NCBI GenBank assembly: GCA_963978905.1
Contig: OZ022256.1
Location: 29,723,426 to 29,787,425 of the forward strand
Length of the DNA: 64,000 nt
Source of the DNA: Trichostrongylus colubriformis
Taxonomy: Eukaryota; Nematoda; Chromadorea; Rhabditida; Trichostrongylidae
Direction of reading: 5' to 3'
The translations under genes and the position numbers were made by a program. The notes beneath the pieces were generated by a model that was given only the letters and a program-made list of their open reading frames with translations, did no database searches and was not told the DNA's origin. Below, piece by piece: positions 19,825 through 34,700 of the stretch (within the stretch, counting starts at the first letter, position 1; every line of letters begins with the position of its first letter).

Positions 19825-22752
19825 CATAGAAGAATGTGCACGTGTGCTCAGTGAGAATCTACAGGATACATTCAAACGGGTTACAAAAAGCGACCAAATT
19901 ATACAGGTCTGCTTTCCTTGATAATCATTGAGTGGACACACTTTTTGAATATCATTTCGTTTTAGTTTTATGACCAATTTGTCGAACCAGAACAATTCGA
20001 TCCCAGGGAGGAGTTGAAACGAAGCAAAGCTGCCGTGGAAAACTATTTGAAGCGACGAGCTGATTTCGCATATGTGAGTATGCGGCTTTCTATGAGAATT
20101 CAGAGGCGCAGGAAATACTGTTACTCGGTGAAAAAACCGAATATCTCGTTTAGGAGTTTCACAAAAGAAAAGAAATTCAAATGAGGAATATTTATAACGA
20201 TTCAACAATATGTGTGCTATTATCACTTTTCGATTCGACCTCCTTGATTTCGAGTGTCGGCACGCAACTGTTCGGGGTACGAGACGATGGAGCGCACATG
20301 GGTGTGTGCATTTATGACGAAAAATCGCTTCGCAGCGCCATTAGTGCCAGTCACTAGGAATTCCGCTCATGACGCAATAGCTGGTCACGTCAAGGATCTT
20401 CAAAGATTGCAGTTTGGAAGCTTCGGAAGTTCGCCTATGTTGTTGTTGTTGCTGTTTCAGCGGATAAGGCTGCAAACGACTTGCACTTGGCGCGCCGTTC
20501 GCTGCGGACGGTCACGCGATTTTTGTCATAAGTGCACACACCCGGAGCACATAGTCGACGTCGTATTTGCCCACTCCCATTGAAGGGTAGCCTTGAGGAA
20601 CTCAAAACCTCGATGAGGTGTTGCGCAGGCGTTCTCGTTCAGATATCCCCGAAGAGGGTAGTGCAGAAGGTTGAGATCGGCGAGGAGCTACTCGTTTGAG
20701 AGAATCCGTCTTGGTGCTTGTTGGTTCACGCCATCTCATTGACTCCCATACCAAGCGCCGTCATCCGAATTCGAGATGTTGAACCGAAAAGTAGTGATAA
20801 CGTATTGATCAGGATTGTTATAGAAATTTATATTTCAATTTTCTTTTCTTTTGATCCACTCTTGCTAGAGAGATTCTGTTTTTTTTTTTCGCGTAACAGT
20901 ATTTGTTGCGCACCCTGTAGTAGTAGCGGTTATTTAGTTGTCTGCTGAAAAGATAGATACAAGTGCAAGGTACGCTGATATTTGGTATCGGTCGGCACCT
21001 ATCAGGATGAGCTTAATTGTCCGCTAGTTTGTAGGAGGATCTGGGCCACGGGGCGTTCCCCGGCAGTTGTAGGGCTGTTGAGGAGCATGGTGACGCTTTC
21101 CGCCAAGTCCCACCCCGCGGCGTCCACCTTGGACACTCGGCTTCCCCTCACAATCAGCGCACTTCTTCCTCGAACACAAGGAATATCGCCACGGCATAGT
21201 TTAAATCAAAAAAGTATTGATTTCTTCATCAGTAGGTCTTCGTGAAAGCAAATATCATGGCGCTCTAAGAATTTTAAGTGGTGTTTTAGTTCTTATAAAT
21301 ATTGTATCTGTGAAAACCTTTGGACATTTTTTTGTTCTAATTTCCCACTTGCAGAAAGCCAAGGTGTCATTGGAGGTGCGAAAGGTGGTGAACGCGAGCG
21401 ATGAGGAGGTGAATGATCCCAAGTCAAAAGATTTTATCAGATTCATGTCAGCCAAGCAAGGCAATGACGCCACCACCATCTACGTTCATGACCATTCTCT
21501 CCGGAGGACCAAAGTAAATGAGACAAGGTCGGTTTGTGCTTTTTCTTTCTCACTTCTCCTTCCTTTATCACATTATCGATTATCAAACCATGATTTTGCC
21601 TTCGTTTCGTTACGCTCACAGACTTCAGGGCTCTATCACGAAGCGTGAGATGCCTCTATAATGTGCTAGAGTTAGTTGACTCAATTCTGGCACCGCCAGT
21701 CTAACAAGCAATTTTGCATGTCGAGTCAGACCATAACTAACTCCTTGACATGAGATTCTTTTCTTCAGTGCAATTTTGATTTTTTGCCTTCTTTGCGTTA
21801 GCAAGTAGTACACTACGGTGTGCTATTCCTCTCCTTCAATTCTTGCCGACAGATACCATTTCAGGAACTTTACGTTAGCTCCGAATGCCAATTTCTACAG
21901 TCTGTCGACATCTTCGATTGCGTCTGCGGTCCACATCCCGACTCCGCTGTATGACCGAAGTAAGAGAGAGCCTTTCAATTCACTCTTTTGTTTTAACAAA
22001 GGAAAGTCGAGAATGGGTTGAACTTGAGGCAGCAAGAGCGATACTTCAAATAATGAGTGAAACGGAACCCGTCAATTGTGAAATATTGCCGGGTGTCCAA
22101 GATGGCGGTGTGTGGTGCATGCAAGCAAAAACGTGCCTGCACTCTTAAAAAGGTCCTGTGGTAGCCTTATGCTCGAGCCCCTCCCTCAGACGTGTGCGCT
22201 TTTAACAGCGTATTACTATCACATATCATAGGCTCGACAGCCTTCGAGCGATAGTCTGAAGGCGAAAGGATATGCTCTCATTTCTTGGTTTTTGACCATC
22301 ACGCTTTTTTTCGCAGCAGCGTCATGTAGAGCCTTTACTTTCATTTTTTATCAACGAGCCATCGCTACTGCTGCTTCGCCATTCAGAGCACGTTCCTGTT
22401 TTTCAAGAACCCTGCTCGCCAAAGAACTCTGTTTCTTTACGTGTTTCATCATAAAAAGCATGTCCCTACTGTATCAAGCAGTGAAAGGAATTTAAGATCC
22501 CGAACTTTTGCGAAAGATCGAATGGTCGCAAATCGATGAGGTCTATCGAACTCATCGCGAGGAAACGCGTGATCTGGCTTTTCAGCTCTTTTGTTCTGAA
22601 AGCGGCTACATGCGCTTCTTCCCAGGTATACATACACGCTACCAGCTAATTCTTGGATCTCCTTATCGATTCTACTGATTTACAGCTGCTTCGTGGTTCT
22701 GGGATAATCACGTCGAACATCTTGATTTGTTCGATTGTCGCAACACTCAGTG
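19825..22752 (+). CDS. unc-36: unc-36 exons 1-6 (as visible): VWA_N region
   Basis: Exons 19825-19906, 19966-20073, 21355-21527, 21853-21959, 22497-22625 and 22686-22752. They begin [19 protein letters not shown] and continue [68 protein letters not shown], then [25 protein letters not shown] and [10 protein letters not shown]. These are the conserved landmarks of the alpha2-delta N-terminal domain. The first exon starts on the third base of a codon, so an upstream exon ending with two bases of a codon must exist; it should carry the signal peptide. Confidence 0.93.
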
Positions 22753-25700
22753 GTTAGTGGCTTAAAGCAACATGTCTCACACTGGATTTTCCTTCGTTTT
22801 TTTTTTGAATTTTGTTGCTCTTTTCAGGTACATCAACGCTGCTACCAACTCGAAGAATGTGATAATAATGTTGGATATGTCTGGTTCGATGCTAGGGCAA
22901 CGTTACGAAATTGCGAAACAGACCACAGAGGCAATCCTTGAAACACTCAGTCATAACGACTACTTTAATATCATGCCGGTGGGTCTCAGGTACCTTTCCC
23001 CTTTGAATTTGCAGAATTTTTTCTGAGTGGTCTCAGAATCAAGACTCGATCCTGAACTCCTCTGATTGCTTTGATTTTCCAGTTCTCGAAGACGCCATAT
23101 TTTCTCGATGATTGCAATGGAAAAAACGGTCTCCTTCAGGCAACGATGAGGAACAAAAAGGTTTTCGCTCTCATTTTATCGCACCTTTTTTTACTCTGTT
23201 TTACCTATTTGTTTTATTAGATACACTGGTCTTTCAAAGGATACGAGGGGGTAACATGCATCGTGTTCTTGTAAACTCGGGTCATCTCAAACAGATTCCT
23301 CAAAAGTCCCACTCTAGGCCCCTTTCCAGGCCCTCCCGTGGTGTAGCCGGTCGCGTGGCTATGGCGCGCGGAGTCGCAGTCACAGCTCGGCTCCACTGAC
23401 CTCGTGGTCTGCATCAGCAATGAAAGTGGGTCATATTAAGTCGCAATGCATAAAATTTGCATGAGCACACTTGTGTTTTTGATAGAATTTCCGCTTCGCG
23501 GCGCCACCAGTACGACTCGCCGTATCGATTGCCCGTTGGAGAACGGCCGAGCGTGACTGCGTCACGTCTGCGCTTCCACTCATGCCACACTGCCTCGCGT
23601 GAAGGCTGCCATGCCCTGCCACTGGCACTCGCAGCCGCCGCGCCGCTCGTCGCGCGCGGCCGCGGGAATTCGACCTCGTGACCCCCACACACTGATAACG
23701 AATTAGAGCGGTGATGGATAAATGTGTAACAGACCGGCCGAGATATAGTACGGAAGAATTGATTTTTCGAAAGAAGCGAGCAGAAAAATAAGTAAAAGTT
23801 AGAAATCAAAACGAACATGTGATTATTACAGCTTCTTCGCAACAAAATGAATAACGTCTCAAGCGAAGGTAAAGCGGAGTATGAAAAAGCGCTCCCACAT
23901 GCCTTCACCACTCTGCTGAATGTGAGTGCGAATTTCTTGCTGATATCGGTGTTTAGATTACCGATAACCTACCACAAGAAATCGATTGTTTTTAAAATTG
24001 CTAATTGCAGTTGCTGAAGTTATTTGTGCAACGTCCACAACCTATGTGTCCTGTCTCACGGACAGTGTCATGTTATGTAAAAATACCTCTTAATGCCGTG
24101 TGATTGTATACTGCCAGCGATTATCGTAACCTCAAAATTTCCCTTTGCGGTTAGGCAGCGGGGATCTTGCTTCTTGTGTTCCTGAGCCTTTGATTCTACT
24201 CCTTAGTGTCACATTACATAGCATATCCACTTTTTAACTCCACAGTCGACAAAAACTACTAAACAGTCAAGCTGTTTTTTGGAAAACACGACCTCCCCTT
24301 GGTCCACACATCCGAAGGGGTATCTGTGCCTATTCTCAAGCCTTCATCTCAAAAAGGTCAGTCGATGATCCTAGAATTGTACCTAGTACCAGATGTGATT
24401 ATCATCGACGACCTTTTTTGAGGAAACGCCTAAAACCTCCTCAATAGTGCGTCGTAACCGAAAATTCCCCAAGAATTTTTTATGTTACGACATCCCCTTT
24501 TCAACCCCGAATTCCCACCCTCTGGATCTCGCGGCTCTTGCCTGATCCTACTGCTGACTGTGTTATTTAAACCACGTCCATGCTCAGCGATGTCGCGACC
24601 GCCTGCCGAGCATCAGCGCTATAAATTAGCAGGAGACGCGAGTTTTTCGCTTAGTGTTCAATTTATGGGGACGCTGTGATATCTTGCATTAATTGAGACC
24701 ATTACAAGAGTAGGACTCCAAAGAGGACGTAAGAATTGCAAGATGAACAAGGCTGCACATCTTGGTTTTTGACAGTCCTTTGGCGGTAGGACATGATTGA
24801 TGATAGGCAGATACTTTAGTTTTTTGACAACTTTGGTTATAGCGAAGAGGAGTTATGGTCAAAAATCCGAAACTGCACATATTTCCGACCGCTACTGTAT
24901 CTCACTCTTACTGCTGCGCGTTGTCTTGACGATACTGCTTACAAGGCCAAAGGTGCCGCTCGCCTACGACACTTTAGTTTTGCGCAAAAGGCAAGCTTGT
25001 GGTGAACCATGAATGCTGCATTGTCCTCCTCTACCTCTCTGTCCATCATCTACGGAGACACAGAAGCTACGTTACTCTTCACATCTCTCATTTTTTAAAT
25101 GCTAGTTAGCCTGAACAATCAAATGTGGGAGCATTCGGGTGAGGCTGTGGCGTATAGACTGCAGGCTGTGATAATCACTCCAGTGTAATCATACCAGCTA
25201 ATGATGGTGTTTTTAGATAGTACTGCTGACCAAGCGTCTTTACGGCTTTCGTGTCGCCGTATCTGCTCGGCTAGACGGCTGAAAGGAGAGCTGTCGCTTT
25301 TGTGCATCAGTTGCTGCTAACTTTACGTTGCTTGTAGTGCTTTATATGTGACACGCTAAACATATGTCGCATCCGATTTCGCTTCGCCCATTTGTACACT
25401 TTGTTGCTTTCGCCGACACAACGCAACACTCGCGACACAATCGGCTCGCGCCATGCCTTGCGTCGCGGTTGTTGCTAGAAGTGTCACTGCTTGTCTTAGC
25501 TGCCCGGCCACTACGAACTGCACACCCGTGAAGAGATGGCTTTGATGGATTCAAACACTACCGAGGAACGGATCCACGTCGTGTTCCCCGAACACGTGCT
25601 ATCTGCTGATCCAGAATATATCGAGGCAGTAAGTGGTGGTAGTGACAAGCCTTTTGCATGATACCTCTTCCGTATCCGCATGGGAACCTCAAGTAAAATG

Positions 25701-28700
25701 CGTCTAACACAGGACCACATTAGCACAGGACACATCTCACCATAATCAGTTAGGACGACTTGCCTTCTTAGAGCAGTACTTAATTGTGTAACTATCCAAT
25801 TTGCACCCTTCTTGTGCCGCCACGGTGCGCCGTCGGGGCGCCACATTTACTCGAACCCACTCAGACTTCCCCGTTTTGCTCAGTAGACCAGTAAAGGAGC
25901 TCAAGTGGGTGTGGTCGGACTGCAATCGAGCAAATGTTGCGCACCGATGTTTCACCGTGGCAGCACAAAGTGTGGCTGGTGGGCAGCCAAGAAGCTACTG
26001 CCCCAAGAAGGCAAAATGACGCGTCTTGTGTGCCCTCAAGAAAGAGCAGTAACTCGAGGAAAGATCAAAGATGTTAACAAATCGATCGAGTCTGGAAAGT
26101 AGGACTGTACTTTGAGCTACAAGTAATCTGTAAAGGTGAACCAGCTTCCGAAAATTCGGGAAAACAATTAGAGCGGCCTTGTAGGCATTCCTAGAAAATT
26201 ACAGTGAGTGAGCTATATCAAATCTATAGATTCCCAAGAAGTCACACCCGCATAGTGGTGGCCTAAACCATGAGATGCACAATTTTTTGGCAAAATTTTC
26301 GCTCTGGAGGACTTTTTGCTGGCGGTAACCGTCATCGCCTGCGTTCGTATTATATTTCCCTCTGGTAATGATCTTTCGACAACCTTTTAAACTAGCAGCA
26401 ATAAGAGGTTTTCAGCAGCTTTGCTGACTTGCAAGTGTTGGGTTCGACCTTGGTTTAGGTTAAGGACTTCCCCTCACAATACGAGAAAATTGCATTTCGA
26501 GAGCGGTAACCGCTCAGCTTCGACTATTCTCATAGGCACTCGACCGTTGTTCCTGACTGCGATTTTGAGTAGCCCTATACGAAAGGGAATCGGCCACCCT
26601 AGGGTATGCCTGTACCTTCGATTTCTGCAAGCTAATGTCCTTTGTTTTCAATTTCTATATGTTTTCAATTTCTATATGACCTGATCTCCATATCGTATGT
26701 CCCAATGTTAGTTTTTAGTAAGATGCCTACCCTACCGCTTGTTCTCAACGAAGCGTCGCATTGTTGAACAGTTTCCATATACCTCAATGAGACCTATTTT
26801 AGCCCGCTCCGTGGGCACTTCTTCCAAATCCCCATTCCTTCATCTTTCTCCCTGCACGTCCATTGCATGTGTCGTGATTGTTTCATCGTTGTGTTCTCGT
26901 ACTGCGCTGTCGTGTCTTTCCTTTCTATCGTAATTTCGCTCTTTTCGAAGCACTGGAATGAAATGACTTATGCCCGAACAAATTTATGCACATAAGTCGA
27001 CCAACGGTGCTTCTCTTCAGATCAGCTCACACCAAGGCCGACCCGACCAGGGCTGCGAGAATGTCATCATGCTCATCACCGATGGTGCTCCCAATGTCTA
27101 TAAAGAGATTTTCGATCTGTACAATAAAGACAAAAAGGTGAGGATAGCAAAAAGGGAAGGAAGAGAAAGAGAGAGAAATTGAAATTTATTTTTAGTAGTT
27201 CAGTATTCAGGATAAGCTATATTCTTGAGGATATTGCGGTCACTATGCAGATGTGCATACACAACAGACCAGGTCTATGGATATGACAAAGCGCTCCCAC
27301 TCCAGAATAGTGCACTGAAAAATGAGTGTCTCTCGACCCGTATTTTTATACATAGGCTAAAGAGCTGCGGAGTAGAAGGCGAGATGGGAACACTAAATTA
27401 CGTACACAGGCCCACTACCCATCTCCGATACCGGCGAGCGACTGAGCGGACACCCACACTGACGCTCCACCCTGAGGAGCTATCTTGGCCGGGTCCTCAC
27501 TTCTTTCGCGTGAAACTTTGCATGCGGCTCTTATCAAGCAAATAAATCATACAAGTATGGGTAACAGAGAATAGGAATAGAACAGAGGCACCATCACCTC
27601 TTAAAGGCACACCACACGATAGCCGAATTAGTGACCTCCTTGGGGCAAGTTGATCCTTGGATGACTGCTCAGGCTGCGCCTCGTAGTTGCACGGTGCACC
27701 CTCGGGTGTTGTGTCTGCTCGAACACAACCAAAGAAAAAAGAGAGAAATATGATTTGATAGTACCGGTTTAAGGTTAAAGAACAATCAAGTGGCTCGTTT
27801 CGCCTTTTTTTCCTAACACAGACAAACCACTCTGCTTTCATCAGCACCCCAGGCTCATCAGTGAGTAAGGTGTTGTTGGAAGCAAAAACGTTCTTTTCAA
27901 AAGTGGTCAGAATAAGAAAGGTAAAGAAAAATAAGCGATCAGCGTCAATCAACGAACAGAAAAGAGGTAGCTATAATGAGCTAGTATCCACAACTGAATC
28001 AACAAAGGAAATGTCATACCTATATGGTTGATAAAATTCCACAAAAACAGGACCACGATGCAATATAACCGAAATATAGCTCTTCCATGAACCGTATAAC
28101 ATTTCTGAGAGACAAAGCAAGAACTGGATTTGGTCTAAGGATTGGTGACCGAAAAGAGACAGCTCAACGCAACAAGCCTACATTTTGAAGTCACAAACCA
28201 ACTTTGGGGCTTTTTGTCTCTCTAAGAGAATCTATTGTGGGCTCACAACCTTTCATATTTACAAATGTACAGAAGTGACAACGGTGAGCACCCTTGTTTA
28301 TCTAATGAATGATACGTATCGATTGAGTAGCCATAGGCATGACCTCACTGTATCCCAACTAGGTATCCCACAGTGTCATGAAGTAGTTCCCCTAAGACGC
28401 GGCAATCCCTTACATGCCTACTAGTAATTATCTCTACAAGGCGACTAGTGACAAACGTACATATTATTAAGTGGGTCCGCCTAAACTATTCTGTATAAAT
28501 ACCCAGTGAAATGAATTTTGGAAGTTTTTGTACGTAACGTGGTGATAAGCTTTGTTACTCGTGCGTATAGTTATCCATTGGTCACTAACCAGAGAATCCG
28601 CTTCCAAACTCCTTTCTCCTTCCCAGGAATGGATGCAGGAATGGGTGCAAAACACGCCTAAAATTTTTTTCTGTGTTCAGAAGTAAATCTTGCTCTCTTC

Positions 28701-31700
28701 ATTTTACCATCTACATGAATTCACACGAAATCGTCCAGCGAAACCACAACTCGCGATAATCAAATTAGTTGGCTTATCTTCTTGGGCAGTAGACCCTTGG
28801 GTGACTATCGGGGGCACACCTTTGCGCTGTCATTCATCTAAGGTAACCGGATGTGGTTGGCTCAGATTAGAGCCTGAGCGGTACCGTGGACGCGGAGTGG
28901 TGACGCAAAAAAGTGCAATCTGCATAATTAATATTGCCTTATCCTCAACGGATAATTATTACGCTTGGGTCATATGATTACTCGAGATTTTCCTGTATCA
29001 TTTAAATTGTATCAGAATCAGCAGCTTTTCTCGTGATGGCTGAACTTTTCCAATATTCAGGTACGGTTTTTCTCTTTTCTCATCGGCGAGGAAGCTATCG
29101 ACTTCGAACAGGTGAAGACTATGGCCTGCTCCAATAGGGGTTACATGGTACATGTGCAAAACATGGCAGACGTCGAGGATAAGGTTCAGGTACGATCAGC
29201 TCTAACTTTAGGAGCCTTCCACGGCTTTCATGCCACTTCGCTGCACATGTACAAACGCCGATCGAAAACCGGGGTTTGTAGTGTGCAGCAAGTGGGCGAG
29301 AAGCCAAAAATGAGAAATTCGCAAGTAAAGGGCATTTTCAGTATTATATTCGTACAATGTCGCGCCCGATCGGTCAGAATGCTGCCGACATCCAGGTGGA
29401 AGATGCACTTTGGAGTGGTGTGTATCGAGAGAGACTGGTTTGTGATTATCACTTAACCTTGCAATGAATGCCTTAGATTGAGCTACTGGGGAAATGGGAA
29501 GGTAGAGATGTAACACTAGTACATAAAAAGCCCAGAACTGCGATTTGTTCTCAACATCCAGGACGTGCTATTGCGCCAGCTTTCACACCAGCTGAATCAC
29601 TCAAAGGAGTCCCATCCAAGCCAACGTTAGCAATACTGCCCCACTTTCCACCATCCCGCTGTCGGCTACCACCGCACCGGAATACACCCAGATCAGGACG
29701 CGATAAAATGTTCAAGGCTCAGCTTCATCGCCAATTTCGTCACAGATCTCGTCTCTTTAAAGGTTGTCCTGGGAAACGTCAGAGGTGAGGAGAAAATTAG
29801 AGAGTTTGAGAATATATTTTCTATGAACGAACAGTAATTGGACCAGACACTCGAATACAATAGGCTCATTAGTACAGCCACATTGAGAAAATAAGACGGA
29901 GTCGTCATCATCGTCCTCCAATCCCGTCGCCGTTGTTTCTCTCATCTTCGAGCTTCACACCACGCGCGCTGAAAGCTAAAACTTTGATCTCAGTCATTGA
30001 ACGACGTTTCAAAAATCCTCTAGGAAAGCTTCTTCGAAACTACAGAACCTTGGTGAAAGTCCCATTGAAAGTCCACGCTTCGGGGTCTTCACGGCGATAT
30101 TCCGCCCATCTTTTCGGACTGCATCACATCAATTTCCCGAGTTTTGCGAAGGCGAGACAACGTGTGTTGCCGGCTGATTTAGCCCCTCGCCCGTCCGCAT
30201 CTACTTCCACTGGATAGTGATGCAGAGGAGGATGAAAAAAGGAATGATGAGGGTTCGAGGTTTATGTTTTCGCGTTTTCGCACTTGAAGGTGTTTCGAAG
30301 TATGAGTTGAGAGAGTTTCTCGTTTTGAATCGCTCCTTATTACTCTCGCTTGAGCTTCTCTTTATGAGCCTGGCTCTCATCCGGCTTCGGAGCTCCAATA
30401 TAAGTGAATTTGAGTGATGTGGGGTGTATGAGTGTTCCTCTTCCACCTCTATAAAAATGTTTCTCAAAATCTTATTCAAATCCACGTCCCATTTCCACGA
30501 TTTTACCACTTACTTCGATATTTCTTGAATTGTCGTAGGCCCCCTATGAACATGTTGATCAGTGGATCGGAGTACTTACTGCATCTTCCTTGCTTTTTCA
30601 GTACCTTCCCCGTCCGGAAACGTTCGCAGAACCGGTGCCCATTACCAATCAGTCGGTAAGTTCGCTTATTGGTTCAACTATTATGCAATAACTGACGACT
30701 GATGATTTTCACTGTTTCCTCTGTCTAATTTTTTTGAAAGCCGAGTCCTAGAAGGCGGAAGGATGAGTTGAATGTCACTCGTAAGAAACTTACCTTTCAA
30801 AATGTAATCTCTTTCAGTATGCGATCATGAACAAGATGGCAGCTCGTCGAGTGAGTGTCGAAATTTTACCACAGTTGTTGCCCATTTTAAAATCGTCGTT
30901 TTCCAGAAAATCCGTCTTCAAAAGACGGAGGCTCGTGGGCGGATGTTCGTCACCACGGTCTCGTACCCGGTGATTGTCAACCGAACCTTCATGGGAGTGG
31001 CCGCAGTGAACACTCCACTCACTGAACTCAATCAACAAGCTCATCCCAGCAATGTGAGCAAATCTTCAGAAATCCAATCCAATTCGGTTCCAACGATTTC
31101 TATTAAATGAAGAATATTCTAAATTTTGCGATTTAATGCGTGAACGGACAGAGCACGCCTGACCAGACGCCAAATTTCTCTAAATGAACAGCCTCTCAGT
31201 CGTCATTGGAAAATGTTTTTGCTTGTTTCACGTAGTATTTTACATTCGCCAGCGTGGGTCAGGCTTTCAGTTGGCTTAGTCGTTTTGATAACCGCTGGAT
31301 CTGAAAATAGTCGAATGGCGAAACAGCTTTGATTACGGTATGCTACCTTGTTACGTTCTGATTTATAAGGTAAAGACGTGGTGGACGCGGTCTCGCTAGA
31401 AACTTGCACGCGGGCAATGGCCGGGGGGAGGGGGGGGGGACTTCGGAGCCCGATCAGTCCGCAGTACATAAGAATTTACGTAATGTTAGCAGCGGGTGTT
31501 AACACAAACTTACAAAGATGGAAGAGCTCCGAATTGGTGGATCGATCCGCATGTGAGAGCCCTTTTTACACGAGGGAATCAATTCACCACGAACTCCATT
31601 TCTTCCAGACCGTGGCCTCTAAGTGATGATACGTTCTGCCATTGTTCCGTTACCTTGAACCGACTTGACAAGAGAGTCATTTTCACTGCACTCGATCGTT

Positions 31701-34700
31701 CGTTATGGGTTGTCCCAAAAGTCTTGTAGGATTTTTCCGATCATCACTTTTTATCATTTTTTCTTCCAACAAACAACAAATAGGCAACAACGTATTCACC
31801 ATTGTTATCGACAACACTCTGCCACCTCATAGGTAGATTGCTGATTCCCTCCTCCCAGAACTCTGGGTTCTGAGAGTCGAAGAAGTCAGCCATTGCCTTT
31901 GCAAGCAAGTCATAATCAACGAATTTTCTCTTGGCCAGGAAGGATTTATGAGGATGGGTAAGGTGATAGTCAGATGGGACAGTGTCCGGAGAGTATGGCT
32001 GGTGAGGCAGCACATCCCAGCCGGGCTCTTGTAGCTTGTCCTAGGTACACTTCGCGACGTATGGGTGGGTGTTGTCATGAAGGAGGGTGACCGCAGACCT
32101 TCTCAGGCGCTTTTCTCGAACAGCGACGGCGAGCTGGTGGGGCTGGTGGGTGCATACGGTAGCGGTGACTGTCTCGCCTTGTACCAGCACCTCGTGGGAA
32201 AGCATTCCCTCCGCGTTCCAGAAGTAACACAGTCCTGAGGGTGGTTTGTCTTCCATGTCAATCTCGCCGTTGCTGAAGCTGATGAGCCAGCGGCGCACGG
32301 TCTCGCAGCTCACACATCCCTTGCCCAATGCAGCGTTGATGGAGTGGCAAGCTTCCGTCGCTTTGGTGCCGCAAGACCGCTCATAATAGATGACACCGCG
32401 AGTTGGATGGGTATCGGCAACGGGCATTATAGCTCTCTCCACGGACTCTGGTGGGTCAATATATATTTGTTAGAGATCTTAGAGAGCCCTTTACGATATT
32501 CCTGAACCGCCTAGACCTGCCTCGAAGTAAACAAGAGTTATTGTCTTTCTGGAAAATCCTACAAGACTTTTGGGACAACCTAATATTTACTTGCTTTATT
32601 TTAGATCGGCGGACGCAGCTACTTCTTCATGCTTGATCAGAATGGCTTCATCATGTTCCACCCTCAACTTCGACCTATTGTGAGTTCCTTATAACATGGC
32701 GGAGGCCGAAGGTGGGTGCAGTGACAGGTGGCGCGCATCCCCCATCTCATGGTGCAGCGATCAAATCCCGCATTGCTGCCTGCCCAGGACAAAAACCTTC
32801 CATACCTTGGGTGCAACTGAATTGGTACCAGACACGTCAGAGATGGTAAATGCACTAACTTCTGCATCAGCTGGCCCTCGGAAGCCACTGTATAGGCGAA
32901 AAGGTAATCACCTCCTATAACACGATCCTTGGTGGAACTAGAATGCACGGCGCATCCCAACAAGGGATTGATTAATGGGATTGTATATGAGGGATTCTCA
33001 TTCTCCTATTCCTCAATTACAGGAAGTACATGCTCCGAGCGGAACTCAAATGAATTGAAGGTTTTCTTTCGATCTCTTGTCTGTAGTCTGTTTGTGTAAA
33101 GAATTTTTGCACGTCTGGAAATCGCTGCAAAAATATATTTCTAATACTACAACCAACATGGTACAAACGAAATCCAATATGTGCAAAAGCGAATGCTGCC
33201 TTTGCAATCTACTACAGTTACATAGAGTTACCTGATAAGACCATGTGATTTTCTAGACAGCAATGTGGCACTATGTGGATGACAAAGTCCAGGTTTAAAG
33301 GCACTTTCCGCGATTACCTTGAATGGTTTTAAGAGCTGATTAATGAAATTCGAGGTGCTAAAGAATACACAGAGAGAGAAAAATCCGAAAGAAGCCCTCG
33401 AAAATGGCAAAAATGAGGCCTTCTAACATCTTGCCTTGTACGAGGTTACCGTGTGAAAACGAGGTTTCGAATCACTTCCCCCTTGGATGGTATCATGAGG
33501 AACCTTGAGATATTACTTGTTTTCCCAAGTGAAGGTTCCATTAACTACTGGAATTTCTTCTTTATCTTATCGCGGAATTACAGGAATTACAGGCCCAGGT
33601 AAATCCACGTTGGAAAATGCTTCGTCCACTGCCGGGTGGGGTCGCCAATTGATGGGCGGGGTCCCAGTTGCCTCCCGCGGGCTTTGCGCTGCCAGGAGGG
33701 CTCGTGGCGCCGTTCTAAGGGTACAACCGCGACAGTTACCCGGGGGTCTATCGGCTGCGGCAGGGTAAATAGCTGGTGAGATTATCGCGGAAAGTGCCTT
33801 TAAGACTTATTCGACTGAAAACCGAGGGTTAGAGGGTTACGGCACATCTTGAGCACCTAACCACCATCCTATAACACGACAACAAAATGCAGGATCTCTG
33901 CATTTTCAACGTCCAGCAATGATCACTATCTGTGACCCATGTAGCAGAAGGGGTTATGGACAAGGTCATGCATGGGTTTAGGATGAGGAGGCTGTCAAGT
34001 GGTCTCCCAGAAAAAAATGTCGATCGGTAATCAAATCTTATTCTGTGGGTGTGCTTTTCCAAAAAAAAAAAACTAACCGTTAGCATTATACGAACAGCCC
34101 CTGTCACGGGAGGGGTAGGGTCCCATGGTCAAAGTAACTTCTGGAGGATGTATATTTCTCAAAAAAAATTTCAATGCAATGCTAGGCCCTGGATATGGAC
34201 GGTGAGTTAGCCCACTCGGAGAAAGCGTAGACGAGAGCAGAAAAACGAAAGCGGTTTGGGCGCAAATTTAAAATTCCTTTCAATATATTCTTGAAGGCAG
34301 TGATAGGGGTAATGTGAGTGATGAGGAGTCGCTAAAAGTGGTCATTCACTTTGAAACTACGGGTACAGGAAGCCTATCTGCGGCGAAATCCCCCGCGAAT
34401 GGCGCGCCTCTGAGTTGTGGCAGAGGCGGCCTTTTCAGCCCCAGCCGCCTTTCTTGGCGCCGTCCGCCTCCTAGTGACTGACTGATTGGCTGGGGTGAGA
34501 ATGCAAGTGATCGCGGTCCGCTTTCTCAGTTTTAGCTTGGAGCTCACTTCAGAAAAAAGGATGCTTCCTCATTCCTGAACACCTTTTCGTGTTTACGACA
34601 TGGCAGCACCGTTGATCCTCGACTTGGAGCCTTCCCGCAGGTAGTCCGGACGAAAACTCGTCCAAACGAAAACTCGTCCGGACTACTCGCCTCTTCACGG

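Larger units (their letters stand above)
23922..27020. other. unc-36 intron 9 (3.1 kb)
   Basis: Contains a family H repeat (24701-24916), a possible nested two-exon ORF (25536-26102, listed separately) and a 26421-26684 frame with no recognisable domain. No exon of unc-36 is missing: the VWA alignment is continuous from exon 9 to exon 10. Confidence 0.45.

Noticed and set aside
19747..20226. Minus-strand ORF of 159 codons
   Set aside because: It is the shadow of unc-36 exons 1 and 2 on the opposite strand.
30201..30509. Minus-strand ORF of 102 codons inside unc-36 intron 12
   Set aside because: No recognisable domain, no splice framework, and it overlaps repeat-like AT-rich sequence.
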